Of a stretch of 9,643 nt of DNA, positions 1 to 7,644 are shown piece after piece; within the stretch, counting starts at the first letter, position 1, and every line of letters begins with the position of its first letter. A program made the position numbers and the translations under genes. This DNA comes from Pseudomonadota bacterium (lineage in GTDB: Bacteria; Myxococcota_A; Polyangia; GCA-2747355). The notes beneath the pieces are model-generated. The model saw only the letters and a list, made by a program, of their open reading frames with translations. It made no database searches and had not been told where the DNA came from. The DNA lies in the NCBI GenBank assembly GCA_016702545.1, contig JADJDT010000038.1, positions 1 to 9,643 of the forward strand, given 5' to 3'.

Positions 1-1110
1 AGTCGTAATAGCGGTCGAGGGCCTCGTCCGGACGTCGACGCATCCGCGGTGACGCGACGTATGACGGTGAACATGTCCTCGTAGCGAAGCGTGGCGCCGT
101 AGTGCTTGGCCAGCCGAAGGCTGCAGTCGAGCACGGTCAACCTGTTCTGCACGATGGCCGCGTCCGCCCGCGGAGGGCGGCGCCCTGCAGAGCTTCCACG
201 ACCTGGCCGCGAGTCCGGGTGCTCAGCAAAGGAGCCAGAAGGGGCGACCCGCCGGATCATCGTCGGCATTCTTGCCGAGCATGTTGACGTAGAGGTCTTC
301 GACGAACCTCGAGTCGTCATAGGTGGCCGGCATCCCGTGCATCTCGGCCAGCGAGTCGAGGATCTCGTCGGATGCGGCACTCACCGTGGTGCTCGGGCCG
401 AGCCCTCCGAGCCAGAAGGCGAGCCCGCCCAGGTCGGGTACTCGCCCCATCACGCCGAGATAGGCGCGGGCGACGTTGGTTTCGCCGGCCGAGAGCTGAG
501 AAGTCGATCCACAGGCCGCGCGTCCGCTGCCGACAGGCGGGGCGCAGGACTGGGTCTCGCTGCAGGTCCCACCACACAGCTCACACGCCACGCTCACGCC
601 GTCGCTGCTGCTGCAGCTCCGCGTCCGCCCGGTGATGGTGCCGTTGCAGGTGCTCCACGCGGACCACGTCGTGTAGGCATAGGTGTACACCGAGACCTGA
701 CAGGTCCTGCTGCTCGCTGGTTGGAGGGCGCTGCATGCGCTCTCGGCCAGCGGCTCGTCGCGACAGCTGACGCAGAACACCGCGCGCGTCTGCATTCCGT
801 CCCCGCAGCTCGAGCTGCAGGTGCTCCACGCCCCGATGCTCCAACGGGAGGGGCAGAGACCACCGTCGGTGGGACCCGTCGGTTCGTCCGGAGCAGCGTC
901 GCTGGCACCCGCATCGGGCGCGTTGGGGTCGACCACCCAGTCCGGTGTCATGAAGGCCAGGGGTGTGTCACGCCGTGGGCTGGACGGCTGGCTATCGAGC
1001 GGCGCGCCGTCGCTACCGGCATGGCCGCACCCGTAGGCCAGGCCGAGCAGGAGCAGGGTGGTCGCAGCGGCACGGCTCTGCCGAGGGGGCCGAGGGCGGC
1101 TGGTGGTCAT
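1..1110 (-). CDS. Secreted lipoprotein with TSP1 repeats and a DUF4214-like domain (partial, frameshifted near 3' end)
   Basis: The protein is probably exported and lipid-anchored. The chosen start (ATG at 1108-1110) gives an Arg-rich N-terminus, a Leu-rich hydrophobic stretch (ATTLLLLGLAYGC) and a lipobox-like Cys; an in-frame ATG at 1137 only adds nine unlikely residues. An Asp/Pro/Ala-rich linker follows, then two thrombospondin type-1-like repeats. The first has WSIGAWSTCSSSCGDG, the second WSAWSTCNGT with several paired Cys. A DUF4214-like region comes next (ARAYLGVMGRVPDLGGLAFW, then RFVEDLYVNMLGK). The straight reading frame stops at 223, but the domain continues across three shifts near 230, 172 and 30: GQVVEALQGAAL, then AAIVQNRLTVLDCSLRL and YEDMFTVIRRVTADAS, then PDEALDRYYD, before leaving the window. 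TSP1 repeats suggest surface adhesion or protein binding; the true role is unknown. The family assignment comes from motif recognition only. Confidence 0.8.
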
Positions 1111-1137
1111 CGAAGGTCCCCCATCGAGGCCTGGCAA

Positions 1138-1619
1138 CGCCGCGCGCAGGCGAGGTCGGCTTGACTGGTGTGACGTGACACCGCTTCAGCCTAGCAGGCC
1201 GTCGGCGCGCGAAAAGCTAGGCCAACACGAAACCTCGGCTACGCGAAACCTCGGCTACGCGAAGGGGAGGACACGGTCGAGGGCCGGCGCCTGAGAAAAC
1301 GCCCCTTGACGCGGCTCAAGCCACCCTTCGCTTCCGCCCTTTTGGTCCAAGGAGTCCGGCGCCCGGCCCGCCTCACGGCCCCGCTCTCGCCTCGCGCCCC
1401 ACGAGCACGGTGACTCGAGCATCGCTCGATGCATCAGCCCGGGTCGGGGACATCCTCCTCAAGAACAGCGACTTGTACCGCGGGCGGGGAAATCGAGAGC
1501 GACAACTAGCTCGACAAGTCCTGCTTTCATCTCGACAGCATCACCGCCCAAACCCCGCATGCTGTCCGCGCGCTGAGTCCACGCCTCGATGGTGGGCAGC
1601 CGTCCATCCACCCGCAGGT
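1138..1619. other. Intergenic region between two minus-strand genes
   Basis: I see no convincing gene here. It should hold the promoter of the lipoprotein gene, but no clear -35/-10 pair stands out. It contains a 16-bp tandem repeat (1228-1263). Near 1304-1319 there is a short inverted repeat, CTTGA with TCAAG around a 6-nt spacer. Read on the minus strand, a run of T follows it a few bases later, so it could be a weak terminator for the upstream Cys-rich gene, although about 300 bases lie between them. Confidence 0.4.
1228..1263. repeat. 16-bp tandem repeat, about 2.25 copies
   Basis: The unit CGAAACCTCGGCTACG occurs twice back to back (1228-1243 and 1244-1259) and is followed by CGAA of a third copy. 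The copies are identical. It lies about 120 bases upstream of the lipoprotein start on the minus strand. It could be a slippage duplication or a doubled operator; nothing in the sequence decides between these. Confidence 0.75.
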
Positions 1620-2162
1620 CTAGCGCGGGGCTCCGTGGTGGCGCTTGCTGTTGATCGGCGGCGGCATTCCCTTCATGCAGCGCTCGACGAGCAACGCTTC
1701 ACACTGAGAGTATTCGAAGAGCTTCGAGTGCTCGAAGGTGAAGACGCTTCGGACCGCGGGCGTGCCATCTCGGATCGGCTCGATGGAGCATCTACACGAG
1801 CTGCCCGCGCACTCGATTTCGACGGTGCCGTCATCTGGCGCCGACTTGTTGGGTGCGCCGCATTCGGCGTTGAACCAGCACGAGCTCGTCTGGACCACTG
1901 GGCCTGTCTTGCGGCCCGAGGCGTCCTTCGACGTCGTTGAGCTGCGTTCGCCACCCCCGGCGTGCAGCACACATCCCCGGAGGATCGGGTACCCCGGGCG
2001 CGGGGTACACCCGGAGACATCAGCATCAGCACAGGGCCGCAACGGAGCCCTTGGCCGCGCCGAGGTCAGCGCCACAGCGGACTCCGGCGCGACGACGCGG
2101 AGCAGCCGCCGCGGGTTGATTGCGATCGAGCATCGGTGCACGCCAGGTGCTCCTGACGGCAT
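1620..2162 (-). CDS. Hypothetical Cys-rich protein, probably secreted
   Basis: An open frame of 180 codons. I do not recognise a family. The C-terminal 110 residues look genuinely coding: nine or so Cys with regular spacing (TSSCWFNAECGAP, ECAGSSCRCSIEP, EYSQCEALLVERCMKGM), acidic and polar surface residues, and a codon pattern typical of high-GC genes. Disulfide-type spacing suggests an exported protein. The N-terminal 50 residues are Arg/Pro-rich and make a poor signal peptide, so the true start may lie elsewhere or be hidden by an indel; an ATG at 2129-2131 in another minus frame is one candidate. It lies on the same strand as, and upstream of, the TSP1 lipoprotein gene, with about 500 bases between them, so the two are probably not one operon. 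Confidence 0.45.
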   Translation of the reverse strand: MPSGAPGVHRCSIAINPRRLLRVVAPESAVALTSARPRAPLRPCADADVSGCTPRPGYPILRGCVLHAGGGERSSTTSKDASGRKTGPVVQTSSCWFNAECGAPNKSAPDDGTVEIECAGSSCRCSIEPIRDGTPAVRSVFTFEHSKLFEYSQCEALLVERCMKGMPPPINSKRHHGAPR

Positions 2163-2171
2163 AGGGCAACG

Positions 2172-2203
2172 CCCGTGTTCCCCGACCCCCGTGTTCCCCG
2201 ACC
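2172..2203. repeat. 16-bp tandem duplication overlapping a terminal inverted repeat
   Basis: CCCGTGTTCCCCGACC is present twice, at 2172-2187 and 2188-2203, with identical copies. The second copy forms the outer part of the left inverted-repeat arm at 2191-2220, so the end of that arm has been duplicated outward. The direct duplication is read straight from the sequence; any role in transposition is inference. Confidence 0.8.
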
Positions 2204-2220
2204 CGGGTTAATACGACGCG
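2191..2220. repeat. Left arm of about 30-bp inverted repeat (possible element end)
   Basis: The reverse complement of this arm recurs at 2428-2456. Aligned, the arms share 26 of 30 positions, with three mismatches and one single-base gap, including a 14-bp exact core GACCCGGGTTAATA. Part of the core (ACCCGGGT) is itself palindromic, but the flanking matches on both sides are not explained by that. The 266 bp from arm end to arm end hold no gene and are more AT-rich than the surroundings, as expected of a small non-autonomous element. Confidence 0.6.
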
Positions 2221-2427
2221 TCTAAAATAAGGCGTATTGGGTACGTAGGTCATTTCGAATCTTACGGCAAGAGTGCGCTATTCCGACAGAAACATGGGTC
2301 CAAACGCTCGCGTATACCGCCCCCTCGGAGCTTCGACGCTGAGGCACCTGCCGGTCCTGGCCCCGGCTAGCGGACCGTTGGCGCAAGACATCGTCATTGA
2401 CTTGTTAGTTCAATTCCGAATGCCTTG
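2221..2427. other. Non-coding interior of the inverted-repeat element
   Basis: I see no coding sequence. Base composition is more balanced than in the flanks, with AT-rich runs such as TCTAAAATAAGG next to the left arm. Just inside the left arm, AATACG pairs with CGTATT 19 bases away, making a weak nested hairpin. Confidence 0.4.
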
Positions 2428-2456
2428 CGCGTTATATTAACCCGGGTCAGGGACAC
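2428..2456. repeat. Right arm of about 30-bp inverted repeat (possible element end)
   Basis: Partner of the arm at 2191-2220. It abuts, and by a few codons overlaps, the start of recognisable IS3-family transposase coding sequence at about 2440-2457. That places a rearrangement junction here. No direct target duplication flanks the pair: the seven bases outside each arm differ. Confidence 0.6.
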
Positions 2457-2631
2457 CATCGACATGGAGTGGTTTCGTACCCGCCGCGAGGCCGTCGTCA
2501 TCATCGAGGCCTGGCGCCAGCACTACAACGACGTCAGGCCCCACTCGAGCCTGAGATACCTCACCCCCAACGAGTTCAAACGGGCCACCAGCCGGTCAGC
2601 CCATCAACCCGGAGGGGCTGTTCTTACCTAA
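2437..2631 (+). pseudogene. IS3-family transposase (OrfB) C-terminal remnant
   Basis: This encodes the last 60 or so residues of an IS3-type DDE transposase. The signature is the end of the integrase core: DMEWFRTRREA, then IIEAWRQHYNDVRPHSSLRY, LTPNEF and a short tail ending GAVLT. The Glu of IIEAWR lies just after the catalytic region. The first two catalytic Asp residues and the whole OrfA part are missing, because homology begins abruptly at about 2440-2457 at the inverted-repeat arm. It cannot encode an active transposase. Stop codon at 2629-2631. It marks an old insertion immediately upstream of the Gabija locus. Confidence 0.85.
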
Positions 2632-2660
2632 TCCGTGGTCCGAAGAATCCAGGCAGGTCA
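2632..2660 (+). repeat. Putative right terminal inverted repeat of the IS3-family remnant
   Basis: Directly after the transposase stop the sequence ends in CAGGCAGGTCA. Read inward from 2660 on the minus strand it begins TGACCTGCCTGG. IS3-family ends start with TG and end with CA, and the ends usually sit right behind the transposase gene, so 2660 is the likely IS boundary. No matching left end is found in the window, so this rests on position and the terminal dinucleotide only. Confidence 0.4.
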
Positions 2661-2801
2661 TACCCTCCGACGAGCGCCCTGGAGCACCGTATCTTGCCAC
2701 GCTTCGAGCCAACCTGTTTCCGGCTCACCGGTCCGGCGCATCCGAACGGGGCACACCCTGATCGGCTCAAACCCGCCAGCTCGCTTCGAACCCGCCTGCG
2801 A

Positions 2802-2831
2802 TTGACCCTGCAGGCGAGGGTGCCGTACCGT
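2802..2831 (+). promoter_or_regulatory. Weak sigma70-like promoter candidate for gajA
   Basis: TTGACC at 2802-2807, an 18-nt spacer, then TACCGT at 2826-2831, placed 54 bases before the gajA start. The -35 matches 5 of 6 consensus bases, the -10 only 3 of 6. No other better pair was seen between the IS3 remnant and gajA, and no strong Shine-Dalgarno precedes the ATG. Confidence 0.2.
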
Positions 2832-2884
2832 TTCAGAGACGCTGATGCTGTCGAATCGCTGTTCTTCTCCATTTCGGGGCCCCC

Positions 2885-4998
2885 ATGCACCTTGAATCAT
2901 TGACAATACGTAACTTTCGGATGCACCTGGAAACCACAGTTTCGTTCGATGTCTCGACAACGGTGATCGTCGGGCGGAACAATTCGGGAAAACGTCGGTC
3001 GCCGAGCTCTTCCGCAAGTTCTTCGGCGATGATCGGGGGCGCGCCAGAGCCGACTTCACGCTGGACGACTTCTCGTCTGCTCGGCACCAGGCGTTGCTGG
3101 AAGCCGCGAGGAGCTCCCTAGATCAAGATGGAGGTCGCAAAGAGCCGCCTGCCATCGAGCTTCAGTTGACGATCGCCTACACCGACTCCGGCGACGATCT
3201 TGCTGCTATCTCGCACCTCATCGTCGACCTCGACGACTCTTGTACGACCACCCAGGTGATGCTGCGCTATGCCCGCGCAGCCGGGAACGCACGGAGAGCC
3301 CTTCTACGGTTCGCTTTCGGACGACCCGGAAGACGCGTTTCGTGAGCTGGATGAGCGCATTCGGAGGACCTTCGTTGTCACGGTCGAGGCGGTCGATCCG
3401 ACCGACGAGACGAATCGGTCTCAACGGTCGCTCGAGACCCTCTCAGACTGCGTGCAGTTAGGCTTCATCGATGCGGCTCGGCCGATGGACGGGGACAAGG
3501 GACGCGAGCCTGACACCCTGGGCCGGACGCTCAGGGCGCTCTTCGAGTCCAGCCGGAAGGGCGACGAGGACGGCGCGGCTGAAGCCATCGAAAAGGCCGT
3601 CGCCGACGCCGAAAGGGAACTGAACAAGACCTTCCGTGAACATATGAGGGGGAAGATCCTGCCGGCCTTGTCGCCCCTTGGCTATCCGCTGCTATCGGAC
3701 GGAGAGCTGGCGACGAGAACGACGTTCGACGCAGTCCAACTCCTGAAGCAGCACACGAAGCTGTACTACGAGGCGTCGGCTGGAGTTGGGGCGGGGCGCG
3801 CCCTGCCGGAGGGTCACAACGGGTTGGGCCTCCGAAACCTGATCTTCATCCTGCTCCAGCTCCACGCACTCCACGAGGCCCGCAAGGCTGCGCCCGTGCC
3901 TGCACCTGTGTGCGTGCTGTTCCTCGAAGAGCCGGAAGCCCATTTTCATCCCCATCTGGAGGAGATCTTCATTCGCAAGGTGACGGAGGTGCACGACAGG
4001 CTGTGCGGCGACACGACGTGGCCGCTGCAAATCGTCGTCACGACCCACTCCAGCCACATCGCCAACGAGGTGCCGTTCCAGCAGATTCGCTACTTCCTTC
4101 GTGCGGAGAGCCCATGCAAGGTCCAGTATCTGGCGCAGGTCAAGGACCTCGGCAAGTTCAGCTCCGATGCCGCGTCCAAGAGATGGCTGACCCAGTATTT
4201 GACCCTCACCAGGTGCGACCTGTTCTTCGCCGACAAGGCCGTCCTGATCGAAGGAGCCGCCGAGCGGTTGTTGTTGCCCGCCTTTCTCCGAAAGATGGAC
4301 GAGAAGACGGATGAGAATTCGGGGCACCTTACCGCGCAGTACCTCACGACGGTTGAGGTCGATGGGCGCTACGCCCACAAGTTCTTCCCGCTCTTGGAGT
4401 TCATCGGTGTGCCCGCGCTGATCATCACCGACCTCGATGCCGAGGCGGAAAAGCCAGCGAAGAACGGAAAGCTGAAAGATGACGGGTCACCGCAGGTGGC
4501 ACCTGGCAAAAAGGCCTCGTTTGCGAGGGCACGACGACTGGGAACCCCTGTATCAGGGAATGGTTTCAGACCAACGCGCTGGACGCGGTGATGGCCAAGT
4601 CCCCTGCGGACAAGACGAAATCTACCGATCTCTTGATGCGCATCGCCACCAAGTTCCCGAAAATGACGGCGAGCCGTGCGGGCGAAGCTTCGAAGAGGCG
4701 TTGGTGCTCGCGAATCCAACTCGGTGGCCAACCCCGGGGACGTGCAGGGTGCCGCGCAGACAGAAGAGTGGGCCAGCGATGTTGCGGAGAGCAAGAAGGC
4801 AAGACCAGCCTTGCGCTCGGTATTCTGGACGAGGTTGGCAAAGCCGACTTTATGATCGAGGTACCTCCGTGGGGCTTGAGAGTGGCTGCGCACTGCAGGG
4901 ACTCGCCACACTCCCGTTGAGGCTTTGCCGGGGAGGGGCCTGCAGCGGAAGCGGAGGCGGCCGAGTCTGGAGCCGGCAACGGAGACCAAGATGCCTGA
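2885..4998 (+). CDS. gajA: Gabija protein GajA: OLD-family ATPase with TOPRIM nuclease (frameshifted)
   Basis: This is the nuclease subunit of Gabija anti-phage defence; in studied systems it nicks DNA and is inhibited by nucleotides. Stitched length is about 700 residues, against 578 in the Bacillus cereus prototype as I recall it. The N-terminus MHLESLTIRNFRMH is typical of OLD/RecF-like ATPases. Walker A GRNNSGKTS is at about residues 30-38. Walker B LFLEEPEAHFHPH lies near 345-357, and the switch His THSSHIANE near 386. The TOPRIM domain has VLIEGAAE near 455, IITDLDAE near 515, CEGTTTGNPCIREWF near 546, RSFEEALVLAN near 600, and a late Lys segment GKTSLALGILDE near 640. An acidic/Ala-rich tail ends GAGNGDQDA. 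The longest intact frame is about 3290-4515. Apparent shifts fall near 2990, 3285, 4516, 4657, 4735, 4790, 4878 and 4930. Stop TGA at 4996-4998. As written it makes no full protein. Confidence 0.85.
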
Positions 4999-6754
4999 TG
5001 TCCCGGTCGGTTTTCCGCCGGATGCTGAGGCCATGGCGGAGCGGGCAAGTGCTGCCAGCGTCAATGCCTTAAGGAAGGGAAGAGCTTTCAGCTGGAAGCT
5101 GGCGCCGGAGCCGGCAAGACGCGCATGCTCTGGTCGAGGCGCTTGAGTGGCTGGTGGAGCATCGTGGCGCCGAGCTGGCTCGCTGGGGGGCCCAAGTCGC
5201 CTGCATCACGTACACCAACGTTGCCGTCGGGGAGATCAAGGAGCGAGTTGGAGAACCTCCAAGCGTCTGGGTGTCAACGATCCACAGCTTTCTCTGGCAC
5301 CTGCTCTCCCCCTTCCAGAAGACTCTCCGGCAGCTGCTGGAAGACGATGACGTGGTCAGGAGAAGCTGGGAGAGCAAGGACCGTCCTCGGGTCCCGGAAG
5401 ATCACCTACGACGATGTGGGCCGCGTGCGGGTGTCCGAACCGGAAGTGTCGATCAGCCACGACCATGTGATCAGCCTGGCCGTGGAGCTTCTGAAACGAC
5501 AGAAGTTCCGCCGACTATGGCGCTCGCGTTTCCCCGTTCTGCTTCTTGACGAGTACCAGGACACTTCGAGCAAGCTCATGGAGGCTATTCGCGATCACCT
5601 GCTGGCGGCCGATTCAGCGCTCCAGATCGGTTTGTGCGGTGACCATTGGCAGATGATCTACGACGAGGTGTGCGGGGCAGTAGCTGACGACCGATTCGTT
5701 TTAATCCCAAAGGGCGCAAACTTTCGCTCATGCGATGCAGTCGTAGGAGTGCTCAACCGCGTTCGCCCCGCCCTCGTGCAAGCGGTCTCGCGGAACTTGG
5801 CGAACGCCGGGCAACCGACTGATGTGGTGGTACTTCACACCAACTCCTGGCCCGAAGGCCGGGGTAAGGGCCACTATAAGAACGCCTTGAACGACGACAC
5901 CCAGGACGCAGCGGTCGAACAGGTTCAGAAATTCCTTCGTGGTCGAGGCTGGCACCTCGGCCACGGTTCCACCAGCATCTTGCGGCTGACGAACAAGGCG
6001 GTAGCGCGCGCGGAAGGCTTTTCAGACTTGCTCGCGGTCTTTGAATTTCCCGACCAGCTGCTCAAACGCCAAGACCCCATCGTCGACATGCTGGCGGGGC
6101 GAGTGGAGCCTGCCGCAGACCTCGTCGCCGCGGGACGCAAGACAGTGGCCTTGGAGACCGTGGGATGGCCCAGGGACAGGGTCAAGAAACAAGAGGACAA
6201 GCAACGGGCCCGAATCTGGCTGCAGCAGCTCGGTCAACATCGAGGCGGAGGGACGGTCGGTGATATCGTCGAGCACCTGAGACAGTTCGATCTGTTGACG
6301 CCATCGGCGCAGAGGGCTCTTGGACGCGCACGACCTCGGCGCAAGAGGAAGGGGATGACGAGCGCATCATTCAGCTTCGTGACCGATGGAACGCACTCAA
6401 GATTGTGCCCTATCAGCAGGTGCAGCGGTGGTACGCCTACGACAGCGGCACGACGATGCTGTCGACCAAGCACGGTGTGAAGGGCGCGGAATCGACGAGG
6501 TGGTCGTGGTCTTTGGGGGCGGCTGGAGCAAATACAACTTTCCCCGCATGCTGGAGGAGTGGGAGGCACAGCAGGCCAAGGGCACACCTGATTCCTCCTT
6601 CACCCGGGCGCGCAACCTGTTCTACGTGACCATCTCGAGAGCTCGACACCGGCTGGCACTCCTGTTCCTCGAGACGCTCCCGGATGCCGCGTTGGCCACG
6701 CTGCGGAACATGGTTGGCGTAGAACGGGTCTGCGAGCTTCCGCACCTCAAGTAG
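4991..6754 (+). CDS. gajB: Gabija protein GajB: UvrD/Rep-like SF1 helicase (frameshifted)
   Basis: This is the helicase/NTPase partner of GajA. The start ATG at 4991 lies inside the gajA 3' end (overlap of 8 bases), which implies translational coupling. Stitched length is about 588 residues, somewhat longer than the prototype and much shorter than UvrD (about 720). SF1A motifs are in order: motif I LEAGAGAGKTRM (about 34-45), Ia ACITYTNVAVGEI (about 70), then STIHSFLW (about 95), II LLLDEYQDTS (about 184-193), III GDHWQMIYDE (about 217), IV NFRSCDAVVGVLNR (about 244), V HGVKGAEIDEVVVVF (about 495) and VI NLFYVTISRARHRLALLF (about 541). The longest intact frame is about 5370-6315. Apparent shifts fall near 5075, 5129, 5365, 6322 and 6493. 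No in-frame stop interrupts the stitched reading until TAG at 6752-6754. DEYQD and the motif VI Arg are intact, so the ancestral protein should have been an active ATPase. Confidence 0.85.
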
Positions 6755-6836
6755 TAGCCGATCGTTGTAGATGGTCGCGGCAGGGACAGGCCTGAGTTCT
6801 GAGGGGGTGCGCCGCTGCACCGATCACGGTGACTCG

Positions 6837-6869
6837 CCCCCGGTATAGGAAGCTGCATATGGCCGGGGG
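6837..6869 (+). terminator. Possible terminator hairpin downstream of gajB
   Basis: CCCCCGG (6837-6843) pairs exactly with CCGGGGG (6863-6869) across a 19-nt loop, 82 bases after the gajB stop. No U-rich tract follows, so intrinsic termination would be atypical. Position is the main argument. Confidence 0.3.
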
Positions 6870-6894
6870 ATCCGCACCGGCTCACCCCGAGCGT

Positions 6895-6929
6895 CGCGGT
6901 GGCACGCGCTCACGCCGCGTGCCATCGCG
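6895..6929. repeat. 14-bp stem-loop with 7-nt loop
   Basis: CGCGGTGGCACGCG (6895-6908) pairs with CGCGTGCCATCGCG (6916-6929) around the loop CTCACGC. Thirteen pairs are Watson-Crick and one is G-U; the inner nine (TGGCACGCG with CGCGTGCCA) are exact. It is the strongest hairpin I noticed in the window. It may be a terminator for the Gabija operon without a T tract, or a repeat-type element. Confidence 0.6.
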
Positions 6930-7256
6930 TGCAATGCCTCTGACCTGCATCGGGTGAATTGATCCGTCGGACGAACGACCCCTCCGAGCCACGATGGGCA
7001 ACGAGTGCGACATGAAGCGAAGACGATTCCGGGGCGGCACCTAAATTGAGTACGCCGGATGAGGGGGCGGTCCAACGTCTCAAACCTTCTTGGCGCAATG
7101 AGCGGGTCGGGGCCTATCGGTGGCCGCATGCGTGTCTGCGGCGGCACTCGGCGAGCGAGCACGATAAGTCCTGAAGGGTTGAGCAGTCCCCGTCATCCAG
7201 TCATCGTCATCCGTCATCGCCCGGGTCCGGTGCCGACGTAGGCAGACGCGATCGGA

Positions 7257-7277
7257 GTAACCGTTCAGCAGAGCCCG
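7257..7277 (+). repeat. IS66 left terminal inverted repeat
   Basis: Begins GTAACCG and shares 15 of 21 positions with the inverted right end. It lies 85 bases before the tnpA start, a normal leader length for IS66. Confidence 0.65.
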
Positions 7278-7341
7278 CCTGGTGATGAGCATCGGGGTGA
7301 GGAAGACTGTCGGCCTGGGTCTAAACCGGGAGGGGATAGTG

Positions 7342-7644
7342 ATGAGCAAGCGGCGGAGCAGGGCGGAGTGGATCGCGGTCTGCGAGGCGTTTGAGGGCAG
7401 CGGTGAGACGACGAGGGCATTCGCAGAACGACGGGGCGTACATCAAGCGACGCTGGGTTGGTGGCTGACAAAGCTGCGTCGCGAGGGCGCGCTTGGCGGC
7501 AGGGCGAAGGCTTTCGTCGAGGTGGTCAGCGCGGCGCCGGCATCGGTGGCAGGCGCGGTGGTACGCATCGGCGCAGTCACAATCGAGTTTGGCGCGGGGG
7601 TGCCGGCGGTGTCATGGGTCGCGGAGCTGGCGGCGCGATGCTGA
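7342..7644 (+). CDS. tnpA: IS66 TnpA, helix-turn-helix accessory protein
   Basis: A 100-residue protein from ATG 7342, chosen over the in-frame upstream ATGs at 7282 and 7285 because a strong Shine-Dalgarno (GGGAGGGG, 7328-7335) sits six bases ahead. Residues 8-45 form the helix-turn-helix: EWIAVCEAFEGSGETTRAFA, then ERRGVHQATLGWWLTKLRRE, as in IS66 Orf1 and the HTH_Tnp_1 group. The rest is Ala/Val-rich with a VRIGAVTIEF strand typical of this family. TnpA is needed for efficient IS66 transposition but its exact role is unclear. Its stop overlaps the tnpB start by seven bases, so the genes are translationally coupled. Confidence 0.85.
   Translation: MSKRRSRAEWIAVCEAFEGSGETTRAFAERRGVHQATLGWWLTKLRREGALGGRAKAFVEVVSAAPASVAGAVVRIGAVTIEFGAGVPAVSWVAELAARC

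Larger units (their letters stand above)
6755..7256. other. Non-coding stretch between gajB and the IS66 element
   Basis: I find no convincing gene; the minus-strand open frame at 6824-7162 has no recognisable motif. The stretch contains two strong hairpins (6837-6869 and 6895-6929). At 7192-7218 GTCATC occurs four times at irregular spacing just before the IS66 end, probably simple-sequence drift. Confidence 0.5.

Noticed and set aside
106..1164. Plus-strand open frame of 352 codons opposite the lipoprotein gene
   Set aside because: Arg/Ala/Gly/Pro-rich translation with no motifs; it is antisense to a gene with a signal peptide and TSP1 repeats, and is typical of high-GC shadow frames.
1228..1263. 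Possible CRISPR-like repeats
   Set aside because: The copies are contiguous with no spacers, and no cas gene is present.
2208..2217. TTAATACGAC, resembling the start of a T7-type phage promoter
   Set aside because: Only the first bases match; the CTCACTATA part is absent, and the string belongs to the inverted-repeat arm.
2885..4998. A stand-alone OLD nuclease or another OLD-based defence system such as PARIS
   Set aside because: The directly overlapping downstream gene has full SF1 helicase motifs, which is the defining Gabija pairing; PARIS would have AriB instead.
3692..5064. Two long minus-strand open frames (228 and 231 codons) opposite gajA
   Set aside because: No recognisable domains, and the plus strand carries clear ATPase and TOPRIM motifs in the same bases.
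6824..7162. Minus-strand open frame of 112 codons downstream of gajB
   Set aside because: No motif, no ribosome binding site, and it spans both hairpins; probably not a gene.
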